A DNA stretch of 64,000 nucleotides, taken from NCBI GenBank assembly GCA_964584805.1, contig CAZPAY010000004.1, forward strand, positions 1 to 64,000, read 5' to 3'. The position numbers and the translations under genes were made by a program. Under the pieces are notes generated by a model. That model had not been told where the DNA came from. It did not search any database and saw nothing but the letters and a program-made list of their open reading frames with translations. This document shows, one piece after another, positions 34,437-43,351 of the stretch. The DNA is from JABHIE01 sp964584805 (GTDB lineage: Bacteria > Planctomycetota > UBA1135). How positions within the stretch are numbered: the stretch's first letter is position 1; every line of letters begins with the position of its first letter.

Positions 34437-36005
34437 ATGACTAAAATCAAGAGTTATGTTTCGGGTCAGTGGTTTGAGGGCGAGTGCGAAGGCACGGCCC
34501 TTTTCAACCCGACAACGAGTCAAGAAATAGCCCGAGCTTCAACGACTGGCTTGGATTACAAAGCCGCGCTGGATTACTCCCGCACCGTGGGCGGTCCGCC
34601 GATGCGCGCGATGAGTTTTGCCGAACGCGGTGCCATGCTGCAATCGATGGCGGAAGCCCTTCACGCTCATCGGGAAGAGTTGCTTTCTTTGTCAACCGAG
34701 AGTGGCGGGAACACGCGCGGCGATGCAAAGTTCGATGTCGACGGTGGCATCCAAACGCTGAGTGCTTACGCCAAATTCATAGGTGAGTTGGGCGAAGGGT
34801 GTTTTCTGATTGATGGCGAGAACATCCGTCTTTCTCGCAGCCCGCGTTTTGTTGGGCGGCATGTCAAACTTCCATTGACCGGCGTTGCGATTCATATCAA
34901 TGCGTTTAACTTCCCGATTTGGGGTTTTGCGGAAAAGGCAGCCGTCGCTTTGGGCGCGGGCATGCCGATTTGCATTAAGCCAGCCACAAGCACTTTGCCT
35001 CTTGCCGCACGCGCGATGGAAATCCTTGTCGAGGCTGCAGTAGCCCCACAGGGCGCAATTTCGATGATTTGCGGTGGGGCAGGCAACATGCTTGATTTCG
35101 TCACTTCACAAGATGTGATTGCCTTCACAGGCTCGGCTGACACCGCCGCTCACATTCGCAGTTTAGACCCGGTAGTCAAGCATTCCGTCCGCGTGAATGT
35201 TGAGGCCGATTCCCTTAACGCTGCCGTATTGGGGCCAAAGGTGAAGCCAGGTTCAGAATTGTGGGAGCTCTTCCTTATGGAAGTCGGCAAAGACATGACG
35301 CAAAAGGCGGGTCAGAAATGCACCGCGATGCGTCGTTTGTTCGTGCCGGCCAATCGTCTTGCTGAGATGCAGGAAGATTTGAGCCGAGAGCTCGCGCAGT
35401 TGCAAGCAGGCAACCCCGTGACGCGCGGTGTGCGCGTTGGCCCAGTCGCGACGGCTTCACAGTTGAAAGATACGCAAGAGGGTATTGTTGAATTGATGCA
35501 GCATTGCACGCTCGCACACGGTGAGGTGGGGCGAGGTTCCCTAAAAGATGTCGATGGCGATGCGGGCTATTTCCAGACACCCGTTTTGCTGGTCGCTAGC
35601 GACGCAGATTCCGCAAATGCTGTCCACCACCGCGAAGTCTTTGGTCCGGTTGCGACTTTGATGCCTTATGACGGCTCGGCTTTGATGGCGAGTGAGTTGG
35701 TGCAAAAAAGTGGCGGGACTTTGGTCACTTCGGTCTATTCGGATGACCGCGATTTTGCCACGGAAATGATGATGCAATTGGTTCCGTATACGGGCCGGCT
35801 AAATTTTGCGAGCCGTAAAGTTGCCGAGCACTCCATGGGACCCGGCACGGTTTTGCCGATGCTTGTGCATGGTGGGCCTGGCCGCGCCGGTGGCGGCGAA
35901 GAGCTTGGCGGTCTGCGAGGGCTGAGCTTTTACATGCAGCGCACCGCGCTTCAAGGCGATGATCCAATGATCGCCAAAATGATTGAGCTCGGAACACAGC
36001 TTTGA
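34437..36005 (+). CDS. boxD: 3,4-dehydroadipyl-CoA semialdehyde dehydrogenase BoxD
   Basis: This 522-residue aldehyde dehydrogenase oxidises the semialdehyde made by BoxC to 3,4-dehydroadipyl-CoA, using NADP+. Residues for catalysis are visible: general base Glu256 (VNVEADSLN) and nucleophile Cys295 (QKAGQKCTAMRR), with NAFNFPIWGFAEK in the cofactor/substrate site. It belongs to the same family as the dehydrogenase half of PaaZ but has no hydratase half, as is typical for BoxD. Its TGA stop overlaps the TTG start of the next gene, so the two are coupled. Confidence 0.9.
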   Translation: MTKIKSYVSGQWFEGECEGTALFNPTTSQEIARASTTGLDYKAALDYSRTVGGPPMRAMSFAERGAMLQSMAEALHAHREELLSLSTESGGNTRGDAKFDVDGGIQTLSAYAKFIGELGEGCFLIDGENIRLSRSPRFVGRHVKLPLTGVAIHINAFNFPIWGFAEKAAVALGAGMPICIKPATSTLPLAARAMEILVEAAVAPQGAISMICGGAGNMLDFVTSQDVIAFTGSADTAAHIRSLDPVVKHSVRVNVEADSLNAAVLGPKVKPGSELWELFLMEVGKDMTQKAGQKCTAMRRLFVPANRLAEMQEDLSRELAQLQAGNPVTRGVRVGPVATASQLKDTQEGIVELMQHCTLAHGEVGRGSLKDVDGDAGYFQTPVLLVASDADSANAVHHREVFGPVATLMPYDGSALMASELVQKSGGTLVTSVYSDDRDFATEMMMQLVPYTGRLNFASRKVAEHSMGPGTVLPMLVHGGPGRAGGGEELGGLRGLSFYMQRTALQGDDPMIAKMIELGTQL

Positions 36006-38125
36006 GTCGGAAGGCACCACGGGCTGGTGGAGGCTGGCGCGCCATGCGCTATGCCTTCTCGAAAGCGCGTGAGGCCGGTGGTTTACTCAAGCTCTATCGT
36101 GCACTGAAAACACCGAATGCTTGCAAGACCTGCGCGCTTGGCATGGGTGGCGCAAAGGGTGGTATGGTCAATGAGCGCGGGCATCGTTTTGAGGTTTGTA
36201 AAAAATCCATCCAAGCGATGGTCGCCGATATGCAGGGGCGTGTCCCCGCAGATTTTTTCGAGAAAGTCAGCGTTGCGCAAATGCAGCAAATGACGCCGAG
36301 AGAGTTGGAGCACATGGGCCGCCTGGTTGAGCCGATGTACCTGCGCCAAGGCGCGACTCATTTTGAGCCACTCTCCTGGGATGCTGCATTCGACAAGATT
36401 TCTGGAAAAATGTCAGACATCCCGAGCGATGAGGCTTTCTTCTATTTCAGCGGTCGCTCCAGTAACGAAGCAGCCTATTCGCTTCATCGATTCGCAAAAG
36501 AGTGGGGGTGCGCACACACCAACAACTGCTCTTTTTATTGCCACCAGGCCTCTGGCGTTGGCCTTAAAAGCATCACCGGCACCGGGACCGCGACAGTCGT
36601 TTTACAAGATTTAGAAAAATGTGATTTGCTGTTTCTGATTGGCGCAAATCCAGCATCGAATCATCCACGCTTTCTAAAGCAGCTGGTCGACCTCCGTCGC
36701 CGCGGCGGAAAAGTGATTGTGATTAACCCTGTTAAAGAACTCGGCTTGACGCGATTCCGCGTTCCGTCCGACTGGCGCAGCATGATTTTTGGGTCGAAAA
36801 TCGCAGATGTCTATCTTCAACCCCACATCGGCGGAGACATTGCTTTGTTCACGGGTTTGGCAAAGGCAACCCTGGAATCGGGAGGTGAGAATATTGATTT
36901 TCTCAATCAACACACGGTCGGGTTTGAGGCTTCCGCCCAAGTCGTAAAGGAAACGCCATGGGCCAAGATTGAAGCCGAATCAGGCATTTCTCGCCAGAAA
37001 ATCGAAAACGCAGCCGCCCTTTACGGGCAATCAAAACGCACTATCTTTTCTTGGGCGATGGGGATTACCCACCATTTGCATGGAGTCGACAATGTCCGCT
37101 CCATTGGCAATCTTGCGTTGCTGCGCGGCATGGTCGGAAAGCCTGGAGCGGGTTTTCTTCCTTTGCGCGGGCACTCCAATGTGCAGGGTATTGGCTCGGT
37201 GGGAGTCGTCCCCGGTGAGGGTGGTTATGACACACTTGCTTGCATGGAAGCTGCTGCAAGAGACGAGATGCAATTGGCGTTTTGTCTAGGTGGCAATTTG
37301 TTCGCGAGTAACCCCGACAGCCATTGGGCGGCTTCAGCATTGAACAAAGTCGACTTGCTCGTCCATGTGAATACGACGCTCAACACGGGCCATGCTTGGG
37401 GGAATGGTAAAGACACCTTGATTCTCCCTGTGCTTGCGCGTGATGAAGAATCGCAGCAAACAACGCAAGAGTCGATGTTTAATTTTGTGCGCTTTAGTGC
37501 AGGGGGTGAGCCGCGCCATATCGGCCCGCGCAGTGAGCAAGAGCTCGTTTGTGAAATCGCCACTCGTGTCAGCCACGACGATAATTGGGATGACTTCCGC
37601 GACCACGATTTCGTCCGCAAAGAGATGGCCGCCCAACTTGAGTCATACAAGGCCGTCGTTGCCGGAAAGGAACACCAAATTGACGGACGCACATTTCATC
37701 AACCTCATTTTGCGCGCCCCGACCAAAAGGCACAACTGCATCCCGTCCAGCTTCCGAATCTATCGTCACAATCTGGGCCTAGTTTGCGATTGATGAGCGT
37801 GCGTTCCGAAGGCCAATTCAATTCCGTCGTTTACGAAGAGAGTGATTTGTATCGTGGCCAAGAGCGGCGCGATGTCATTTTGCTTCACCCCGACGACATG
37901 GCGCGATTGAGCTTAGCGGAAGATCAGCAGGTCACGGTCCAAAGTGACACGGGGCAATTGCCTGGCATTCGGGTGCGACCTTTTGATGTGCGTCCGGGCA
38001 ATGCTTTGATGTATTACCCTGAGGCCAATGTCTTTTACCCGCGATCTGTTGATGCAGAATCGCGTACACCTGCGTATAAAAATGTGCGCGTGAGTTTGCT
38101 CCCGATGGGGGCCATCCCTTGTTAA
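36002..38125 (+). CDS. FdhF/YdeP-type molybdopterin oxidoreductase (formate dehydrogenase-like)
   Basis: This 707-residue protein starts at TTG 36002 (overlapping the boxD stop); this keeps the family's APRAGGGWRAMRY opening, which the later ATG at 36044 would cut. It matches the 'oxidoreductase alpha (molybdopterin) subunit' group: CKTCALGMGGAKGGMVNE near residue 40, metal ligand Cys in NNCSFYCHQASGVGLKS, MGD-binding FLIGANPASNHPRFLKQL and a final beta-barrel domain. No Tat signal, so it is cytoplasmic. The Mo ligand is Cys, not selenocysteine. Position after boxD makes oxidation of the formate released by BoxC the likely role. Formate specificity is inferred from context. Confidence 0.82.
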   Translation: MSRKAPRAGGGWRAMRYAFSKAREAGGLLKLYRALKTPNACKTCALGMGGAKGGMVNERGHRFEVCKKSIQAMVADMQGRVPADFFEKVSVAQMQQMTPRELEHMGRLVEPMYLRQGATHFEPLSWDAAFDKISGKMSDIPSDEAFFYFSGRSSNEAAYSLHRFAKEWGCAHTNNCSFYCHQASGVGLKSITGTGTATVVLQDLEKCDLLFLIGANPASNHPRFLKQLVDLRRRGGKVIVINPVKELGLTRFRVPSDWRSMIFGSKIADVYLQPHIGGDIALFTGLAKATLESGGENIDFLNQHTVGFEASAQVVKETPWAKIEAESGISRQKIENAAALYGQSKRTIFSWAMGITHHLHGVDNVRSIGNLALLRGMVGKPGAGFLPLRGHSNVQGIGSVGVVPGEGGYDTLACMEAAARDEMQLAFCLGGNLFASNPDSHWAASALNKVDLLVHVNTTLNTGHAWGNGKDTLILPVLARDEESQQTTQESMFNFVRFSAGGEPRHIGPRSEQELVCEIATRVSHDDNWDDFRDHDFVRKEMAAQLESYKAVVAGKEHQIDGRTFHQPHFARPDQKAQLHPVQLPNLSSQSGPSLRLMSVRSEGQFNSVVYEESDLYRGQERRDVILLHPDDMARLSLAEDQQVTVQSDTGQLPGIRVRPFDVRPGNALMYYPEANVFYPRSVDAESRTPAYKNVRVSLLPMGAIPC

Positions 38126-38130
38126 GAAAG

Positions 38131-39018
38131 ATGAATGAATTCCAACAAGCAGCAGTTTTAGGAGCCGGCACAATGGGTGCGGGCATCGCTCAAGTTTTTG
38201 CCACAGCGGGCCTTTCGGTTGCGCTTTATGATATCGAGGAAAGCTATGCAATCGCCGGTTTAGAGCGCATTGCGGCCGATTTGGATAAAGGTGTGCAGCG
38301 TGGAAAAGTGAATGCAGACGAGCGCGCGGCCATCTTGCAGCGCATCCGACCCGTCTGGAAACTCCGTGATGCGGCAGCAGGTGCCGATATCGTGGTCGAG
38401 GCTGCCCCCGAACGATTCGAGCTCAAGCAAAAGATTTTTGCGGAACTCAGCGAGCATCTATCGGAAACAGCCATCCTTGCGACGAACACTTCTTCGATTT
38501 CAATCGATGCACTCGCCGACGCCTTGCCCAACCCCGAGCGTTTCCTCGGAATGCATTTTTTCAATCCACCGCCACGCATGCCTCTGCTTGAAATTGTGCG
38601 CGGGTCTCAAACCGACGCCTCCATCGTTTCGGTTGTCCGTGAATTTGGGCAGCGGCTCGGAAAGCAGCCCATCGTGGTCGCCGACGCGCCTGGCTTTGCC
38701 TCCTCACGACTGGGCCTAGCGCTTGGCTTAGAGTCCATGCGCATGGTCGAAGAAGGTGTCGCTTCCGCGGAAGACATCGACACAGCGATGGTGCTCGGCT
38801 ATCGCCACCCCATGGGCCCACTCGAATTGACCGATCTCATTGGCTTAGATGTCCGCCTCGATATCGCAAAGTATCTTGCGGCCAATCTTGACGACAAGCG
38901 TTTTGCTCCACCGCAAATCCTGCTTGACCATGTTGCCGCCGGTCGCCTCGGCGCAAAAACGGGGCAAGGCTTTTACACCTGGAAAGACGGCCGCGCCGTC
39001 AGAGGCTGTGATGACTGA
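38131..39018 (+). CDS. 3-hydroxyacyl-CoA dehydrogenase
   Basis: This 295-residue protein starts at the ATG at 38131 (MNEFQQAAVLG) after an AAGAAAG purine tract, 5 bases past the upstream stop. The NAD-binding motif AVLGAGTMGAGIAQVFATAG is at residues 7-26. FFNPPPRMPLLEIVRG and PGFASSRLGLALGLESMRMVEEG match the catalytic and C-terminal helices of PaaH/FadB-like enzymes. It should oxidise 3-hydroxyadipyl-CoA to 3-oxoadipyl-CoA in the lower part of the box pathway. Its 3' end overlaps the amidohydrolase start by 8 bases. Confidence 0.88.
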   Translation: MNEFQQAAVLGAGTMGAGIAQVFATAGLSVALYDIEESYAIAGLERIAADLDKGVQRGKVNADERAAILQRIRPVWKLRDAAAGADIVVEAAPERFELKQKIFAELSEHLSETAILATNTSSISIDALADALPNPERFLGMHFFNPPPRMPLLEIVRGSQTDASIVSVVREFGQRLGKQPIVVADAPGFASSRLGLALGLESMRMVEEGVASAEDIDTAMVLGYRHPMGPLELTDLIGLDVRLDIAKYLAANLDDKRFAPPQILLDHVAAGRLGAKTGQGFYTWKDGRAVRGCDD

Positions 39019-39865
39019 ACCTCGCATCATCGACATTCATGTCCATATTCAACCATGGAAACAGCTCAAGCCAGAAGTCGCTGATGTCTTGGCAAACCGC
39101 CGCCCCGACATCGAAGAGATCCGGCGCTTCATCGCCGACAGCGATGCTTTTATCGAGTCGCTCGACGCGCAGGGCATCGCGCGCGTTGGCTTGATCAATT
39201 ACCCCTCACAAGATTTGATGGGTTTTCATCATAATGTAAATGATTTCGTCGCGGCCTACCGCGACAAGCACCCGACGCGCATTTTGGCCTTTGGCGGTTT
39301 GCACCCGCGCTTTGTCAAAGACCCTGTAAAGGAAGTCGCCTATCTCCTTGATGATCTCAAGCTTGACGGAATCAAAATTCATCCGCCGCATCAACTGCTC
39401 GCGCCCAACGCGCACATCGACGGCGACCCCACATTGCTTGAGCTTTACTCCGGTTGCCAAGAGCGCGGCATCCCTGTGATGGTGCATACCGGCACGAGCG
39501 TTTTCCCCGGCGCACGCGGCAAATATGGCGACCCCATGCTCTGTGACGATGTCGCAGTTGATTACCCTGAATTGCCACTCATCCTGGCCCACGGCGGGCG
39601 GCCTCTCTGGATGGACACCGCTTTTCATCTCATCCGTCGTCACCGCAATGTTTACATGGACCTCTCTGGAATTCCGCCGACGCGCTTGTTGGAGTATTTT
39701 CCGCGACTGGAAAGTATCGCCGACCGTTGCCTCTTCGGGACGGACTGGCCTTCGCCTGGCGTGAAGTCAATCCGCGCGAATGCCGATGCGTTTTTGGATT
39801 TACCCATTTCCGCAGATGCAAAAAACCAAATCTTATCAGGTACGGCGGATACTCTGTTCCCATGA
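39011..39865 (+). CDS. Amidohydrolase-family (ACMSD-like) metal-dependent hydrolase
   Basis: This 284-residue TIM-barrel protein begins MTEPRIIDIHVHIQPW, giving the H-x-H metal pair. Later motifs are GIKIHPPHQ, VMVHTGTSVFPGA (third His), LPLILAHGGRPLWMD and the metal-binding Asp in CLFGTDWPSPG. This is the amidohydrolase-2/ACMSD type, which includes ring-cleaving decarboxylases and lactonases. It overlaps both neighbours (8 bases upstream, 4 bases downstream), so it belongs to the box operon. No known box gene encodes such an enzyme; it may act on an aromatic co-substrate or a side product. Confidence 0.78.
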   Translation: MTEPRIIDIHVHIQPWKQLKPEVADVLANRRPDIEEIRRFIADSDAFIESLDAQGIARVGLINYPSQDLMGFHHNVNDFVAAYRDKHPTRILAFGGLHPRFVKDPVKEVAYLLDDLKLDGIKIHPPHQLLAPNAHIDGDPTLLELYSGCQERGIPVMVHTGTSVFPGARGKYGDPMLCDDVAVDYPELPLILAHGGRPLWMDTAFHLIRRHRNVYMDLSGIPPTRLLEYFPRLESIADRCLFGTDWPSPGVKSIRANADAFLDLPISADAKNQILSGTADTLFP

Positions 39866-40581
39866 AATTCGCCACCACAGCTTTGTGCCTGAGTCTGTTT
39901 GCCTGCAACGCGCCCGTTGCCGAGGTCGCCCCCGATTGCCCCTCTGCGCCGCAAGAGCGTGTTATCCCTGAAAGAATGAACGCTAATTTCATCGACCCCA
40001 ACATGAATCCTCAAGATTTCGTTAAACGATTTGAGGGGGAAAGTCGTGAGGTCTTCACCCATCGTGAGGCTCTTGCAAGTGCTCTTGAATTGCGCCCCGG
40101 CATGAGTGTCGCCGACATTGGTGCCGGCACGGGTTTGTTTCTTCCTTATCTCACCGCAGCTGTGGGCGGTGAAGGAAAGGTTTATGCCGTAGACATCTCA
40201 CCCCGCTTTTTGGAATATATGCAAGTGCGCGTGACCGCGGCCGACATGCAGCAAGTCGAGGTCATTGCCTGCACCGAGACATCGACTGGACTCGCGCCAA
40301 ATTCCATCGACCGCGCGTTTATCTGCGACACCTACCATCACTTTTCCTACCCGCAACAAACGATGCAGAGTTTGCATCAAGCGCTACGCGAAAAGGGTCA
40401 AGTCGTGATCGTCGATTTCGAGCGCATCCCTGGCGTGAGTCGTGAATGGATTCTCGGGCATGTGCGCGCCGGCAAGGCGGAAGTCATCCGCGAGCTCGAA
40501 AGTTACGGCTTCGAGTTGCTCAATGAACTCGACGACCTTGGACTAACCGAAAACTATTATCTCGTTTTTCAGAAACGCTAA
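39862..40581 (+). CDS. Exported class I SAM-dependent methyltransferase-like lipoprotein
   Basis: This 239-residue protein starts at the ATG at 39862, overlapping the stop of the previous gene (ATGA). The N-terminus is a lipoprotein signal (MKFATTALCLSLFAC). After a linker the SAM-binding motif VADIGAGTGLFLPYL and acidic VYAVDISPRFLEYMQ appear, followed by DTYHHFSYPQQTM. It closes with the EILxxYGFELLNELDDLGL helix region. A methyltransferase fold carrying an export signal is odd, because SAM is not expected outside the cytoplasm; such proteins are nonetheless seen repeatedly in planctomycetes. It is the last gene of the box operon. Confidence 0.75.
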   Translation: MKFATTALCLSLFACNAPVAEVAPDCPSAPQERVIPERMNANFIDPNMNPQDFVKRFEGESREVFTHREALASALELRPGMSVADIGAGTGLFLPYLTAAVGGEGKVYAVDISPRFLEYMQVRVTAADMQQVEVIACTETSTGLAPNSIDRAFICDTYHHFSYPQQTMQSLHQALREKGQVVIVDFERIPGVSREWILGHVRAGKAEVIRELESYGFELLNELDDLGLTENYYLVFQKR

Positions 40582-42270
40582 TTACGGCACCAATTCGAGC
40601 GTCACCGGCCGTGTCAGGCCATGAAGCAGGAACTGCCCCCAAGTTGTCAGCTCGTAACAAGCCGCGGCGAGTGCATAACTGCGGCCCGCAAGGCCTGGAT
40701 TTAACCCCGGTGGGAAAGTGCTCACAATCGTCGCATCGCCGTTGATGTCAAGCTGCCCCGCACCGTTTTGGACGACGCCCGGGTATTGGCCATTCATGGT
40801 CGAAGTCAGCAAACTGCCGGGGGCAAGTGGAATTTGCCAACCATAGGCCGTTGTGATACCGACAGCATCAGATCCAAGCAAGGCGTAAAACAGGCGGTCA
40901 TATTCGTGGACATAGTCAGGTGGGAAATCTAAATCCCAATTGACCGTACCCCCAGAACTCAGCGAAACCCAATTAGCAGAGGCCTGAATCATTGGCCCGA
41001 AACGATAAAGATAGAGAGCACCTTTTTTCGCGCCGGCATCCGTCGCATGTGAAGACCCGATCAGCACATCAAAGGCGCCATCGCCATCAATGTCGCCCGC
41101 GTCGGCCACATCACAGCCGAGCACCGAAGACCATCCTTCGCTCTCAAAAATCCAGAGCATTTCGCCGGTCGCACCCGAATGTAGGTAAACACGCCCTCCA
41201 AGAGGGTCGCCATCTGCGCCGAATAGAAAGTCAACCGTGCCGTCTTCGTTGAAATCGCTGGTAGAGGCCAAACTTGAGCCGAGGTGTTCGTAAGCTACGC
41301 TACCTTCCCAGCGACGAATGGGGGCGCCATTGTCAGCAGGGTTGCCTGAAATCAATTTCACATAACCGACTTTATCGCCGGCAGGGTTTTGCCCCAATTC
41401 TGAGCCTACGAGCCAATCAAGATGCCCGTCGCCATTGATGTCGTCCGTGCCTTCTAGTGCGCGGGGGAAAAATTCACTGTATGTTTCGCCGTTGAGTCGC
41501 GTGATGAGATAACCCGTCACACCAGAGCGGACGAAAGCCGAGCCGCATTCCACGAGGCCGCCGTAATCTGCGCCTGTCGCGCCAATAATGTAGTCAAGTG
41601 CGCCATCGTTGTCTAAATCACCCGGGCAGCAAACGGCATCGCCCATGTAGTCGTAATGCGCCTCGCCGAACCATTCAAAAAGGAAAGTGCCCGTTGCGCC
41701 ATCGACCACGCGAGCGGAGCCTCCCCAGTTAATTGGGTTGTTGAGTGGGTCGGTGCCCGTGAATTTTGGGTCGCCAATCAGTAGTTCGGGCCACCCGTCG
41801 CCGTCGAGGTCGCCGATGAGATCCATGCTGGCACCAAATTCTTTGCTGTTGGCGGGACCGACATATGTTTTAAGCAGGGAACCGTCAGCACCCGAAATCA
41901 GATAGACATGCCCGTAGTCAAGTGAATCGCTGTAGGCAAAATCAGGCACACCATCCGAATTTGCATCGCCCGTTGCAAGGACGGCAATCCCAATGCGGTC
42001 AGATAAAGTCGCGCCGGTGAATTCATAAATCACCGCGCCGGTCGAACCCGAATAAACGCGCACCATACCGATGTTGTCGACGCCACCAAAATCGTAACCC
42101 GGTGCGCCACTGACGACATCGCCCACGCCGTCGCCGTCTACATCACCAACCACGGCTACAGACGACCCCATCTGGTCGTAACTGTTTTCGCCACGCCAAG
42201 TATGAATTTTGTCAAAACCGCCGCCTGCAATTTGCGGCAGGGCGACAAGCAAGAGGGATGCAAGTGCCAT
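40582..42270 (-). CDS. Secreted FG-GAP repeat protein with C-terminal module
   Basis: This 562-residue protein begins with a short hydrophobic leader (MALASLLLVALPQIAGG). Residues 25-415 are about seven FG-GAP/integrin-type propeller blades. Each has a Ca-type loop such as GDVDGDGVGDVVSG, GDLDGDGWPELLIG or GDIDGDGAFDVLIG, and a repeating motif VRVYSGSTGAVIYEF. The rest is a beta domain with LNPGLAGRSYALAAACYEL near the end, similar in layout to the C-terminal modules of other proteins here. It probably forms a beta-propeller outside the cell. Its stop is adjacent to that of the methyltransferase gene (convergent). Confidence 0.8.
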   Translation of the reverse strand: MALASLLLVALPQIAGGGFDKIHTWRGENSYDQMGSSVAVVGDVDGDGVGDVVSGAPGYDFGGVDNIGMVRVYSGSTGAVIYEFTGATLSDRIGIAVLATGDANSDGVPDFAYSDSLDYGHVYLISGADGSLLKTYVGPANSKEFGASMDLIGDLDGDGWPELLIGDPKFTGTDPLNNPINWGGSARVVDGATGTFLFEWFGEAHYDYMGDAVCCPGDLDNDGALDYIIGATGADYGGLVECGSAFVRSGVTGYLITRLNGETYSEFFPRALEGTDDINGDGHLDWLVGSELGQNPAGDKVGYVKLISGNPADNGAPIRRWEGSVAYEHLGSSLASTSDFNEDGTVDFLFGADGDPLGGRVYLHSGATGEMLWIFESEGWSSVLGCDVADAGDIDGDGAFDVLIGSSHATDAGAKKGALYLYRFGPMIQASANWVSLSSGGTVNWDLDFPPDYVHEYDRLFYALLGSDAVGITTAYGWQIPLAPGSLLTSTMNGQYPGVVQNGAGQLDINGDATIVSTFPPGLNPGLAGRSYALAAACYELTTWGQFLLHGLTRPVTLELVP

Positions 42271-42348
42271 AGCTAGGTACTTGCATTCTACGCGGAATTA
42301 GGTGGAATGGAGCAGAAAAATGAGGCCATGGCCGGCCGCACGCGGGGT

Positions 42349-42380
42349 AAAAAAAACGGCGACCCCCGAAGAGGCCGCCG
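42349..42380 (-). terminator. Rho-independent terminator of the headless repeat gene
   Basis: On the minus strand, a CGGCGGCC-type stem (one mismatch) closes over a short loop and is followed by T8 (A8 on +, 42349-42356). It lies 36 bases after the stop of the gene at 42416. Confidence 0.8.
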
Positions 42381-42415
42381 CAAACATGAGTTGTTTCCTA
42401 ATCAGTACCTTCCCC

Positions 42416-43288
42416 CTAAAAGAAGGTGACTGGCACGAGATTCGAATCGTAAATCGTGCCGGCTGTGTTTTGTGAAGCCATTTCGAAGTAAACCGTTAGG
42501 CCAGCAGCAGTTGGGGGGATTGGCATAGTTTGGTAGGAACCGATGCCTGTGGCGGATGTGCGGCCCTGCGTCAAAATAACCCAAGGGTTGCCGACATCGA
42601 AATCGTGTCCGTAAATGCTCATCCCGGCTGAGTTGAAGCTGTAGAGCAGGTAGTAATTACTCGTCGCTGGCGCATCGGCCCACTGAAAAGTCAGGCGAGT
42701 GTTGACTTGATGGGTAGCCGCGGCGGCCAAAGAGATCGTGTCATTGACGAGCGGCGGCGGGCCGTCCGACCAACCTTGACCGATGTGCAGGAAGACATCC
42801 TCAGAGAGGTTGGTGTCGCCAGGGACAAGGTTTGTCGCAATGCTGCGATAACTGACATATCGGCCATCAGCAGAAATCGTTGGCACACTAGAGAGGCCAT
42901 TGCTCAAACCACCCGTGGTGGTGAGGCTGACCATCTCGATGACACCGGTAGTAAGGTCACGCACAAAAACATCGCCGACCATGTTGGTGTCGCCTGCAAC
43001 GAGGTTGGTCGCGTCACTTGTAAAGGTGAGGAACATACCGTCGGCTGAGAGTGCCGGCCGCGAAGAGGGGCCATTGCCGAGCACGCCAGCTGCGTCGGCG
43101 CTCATGATTGTCGTAACGCCGGTGCTGCGGTCATGCAAAAACACATCGCGTTGGAAGTTCATGTCGCCCGCAACAAGGTTGGAAGCGTCACTCCAAAAAG
43201 CAACTAAATTGCCATCACCTGAGACGGTGGGGCGGTCGCTCGTGAGATTGCCCTGTGCACCCAAAGGGCCGCAACTTACACGAGTCAA
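42416..43288 (-). pseudogene. 5'-truncated TolB-like propeller repeat protein
   Basis: The frame opens only after a TAA at about 43345 and has no ATG; a TTG at 43288 is the first usable start (290 residues). The product begins mid-repeat: TRVSCGPLGAQGNLTSDRP, then VSGDGNLVAFWSDASNLVAGD. The repeat unit (about 50 residues: S-x-DG-x-Y/F-x-x-F-x-S-x-ASNLVPGDTN-x-x-x-DVF-x-R/H-D) occurs three times. Full proteins of this kind have more units and a signal peptide, neither of which is present. The C-terminal 110 residues end in PTAAGLTVYFEMASQN and VPVTFF, which is the shared module. A deletion that removed the 5' part and joined the rest behind the GH9 gene is the simplest reading. Confidence 0.7.
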
Positions 43289-43351
43289 TGTACCGACCGA
43301 AGGGTGGGTTGCGAGTTTTTTTAAGCAACACGCCGTATTGCGCCTCGAGCC

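Noticed and set aside
36002..38125. Selenocysteine-type formate dehydrogenase
   Set aside because: The Mo-ligand position is encoded by a Cys codon in NNCSFYCHQASG and there is no in-frame TGA.
42430..42460. TTCGAATC element suggesting a tRNA T-arm
   Set aside because: The string lies in the coding frame of the truncated repeat gene and no cloverleaf could be built around it.
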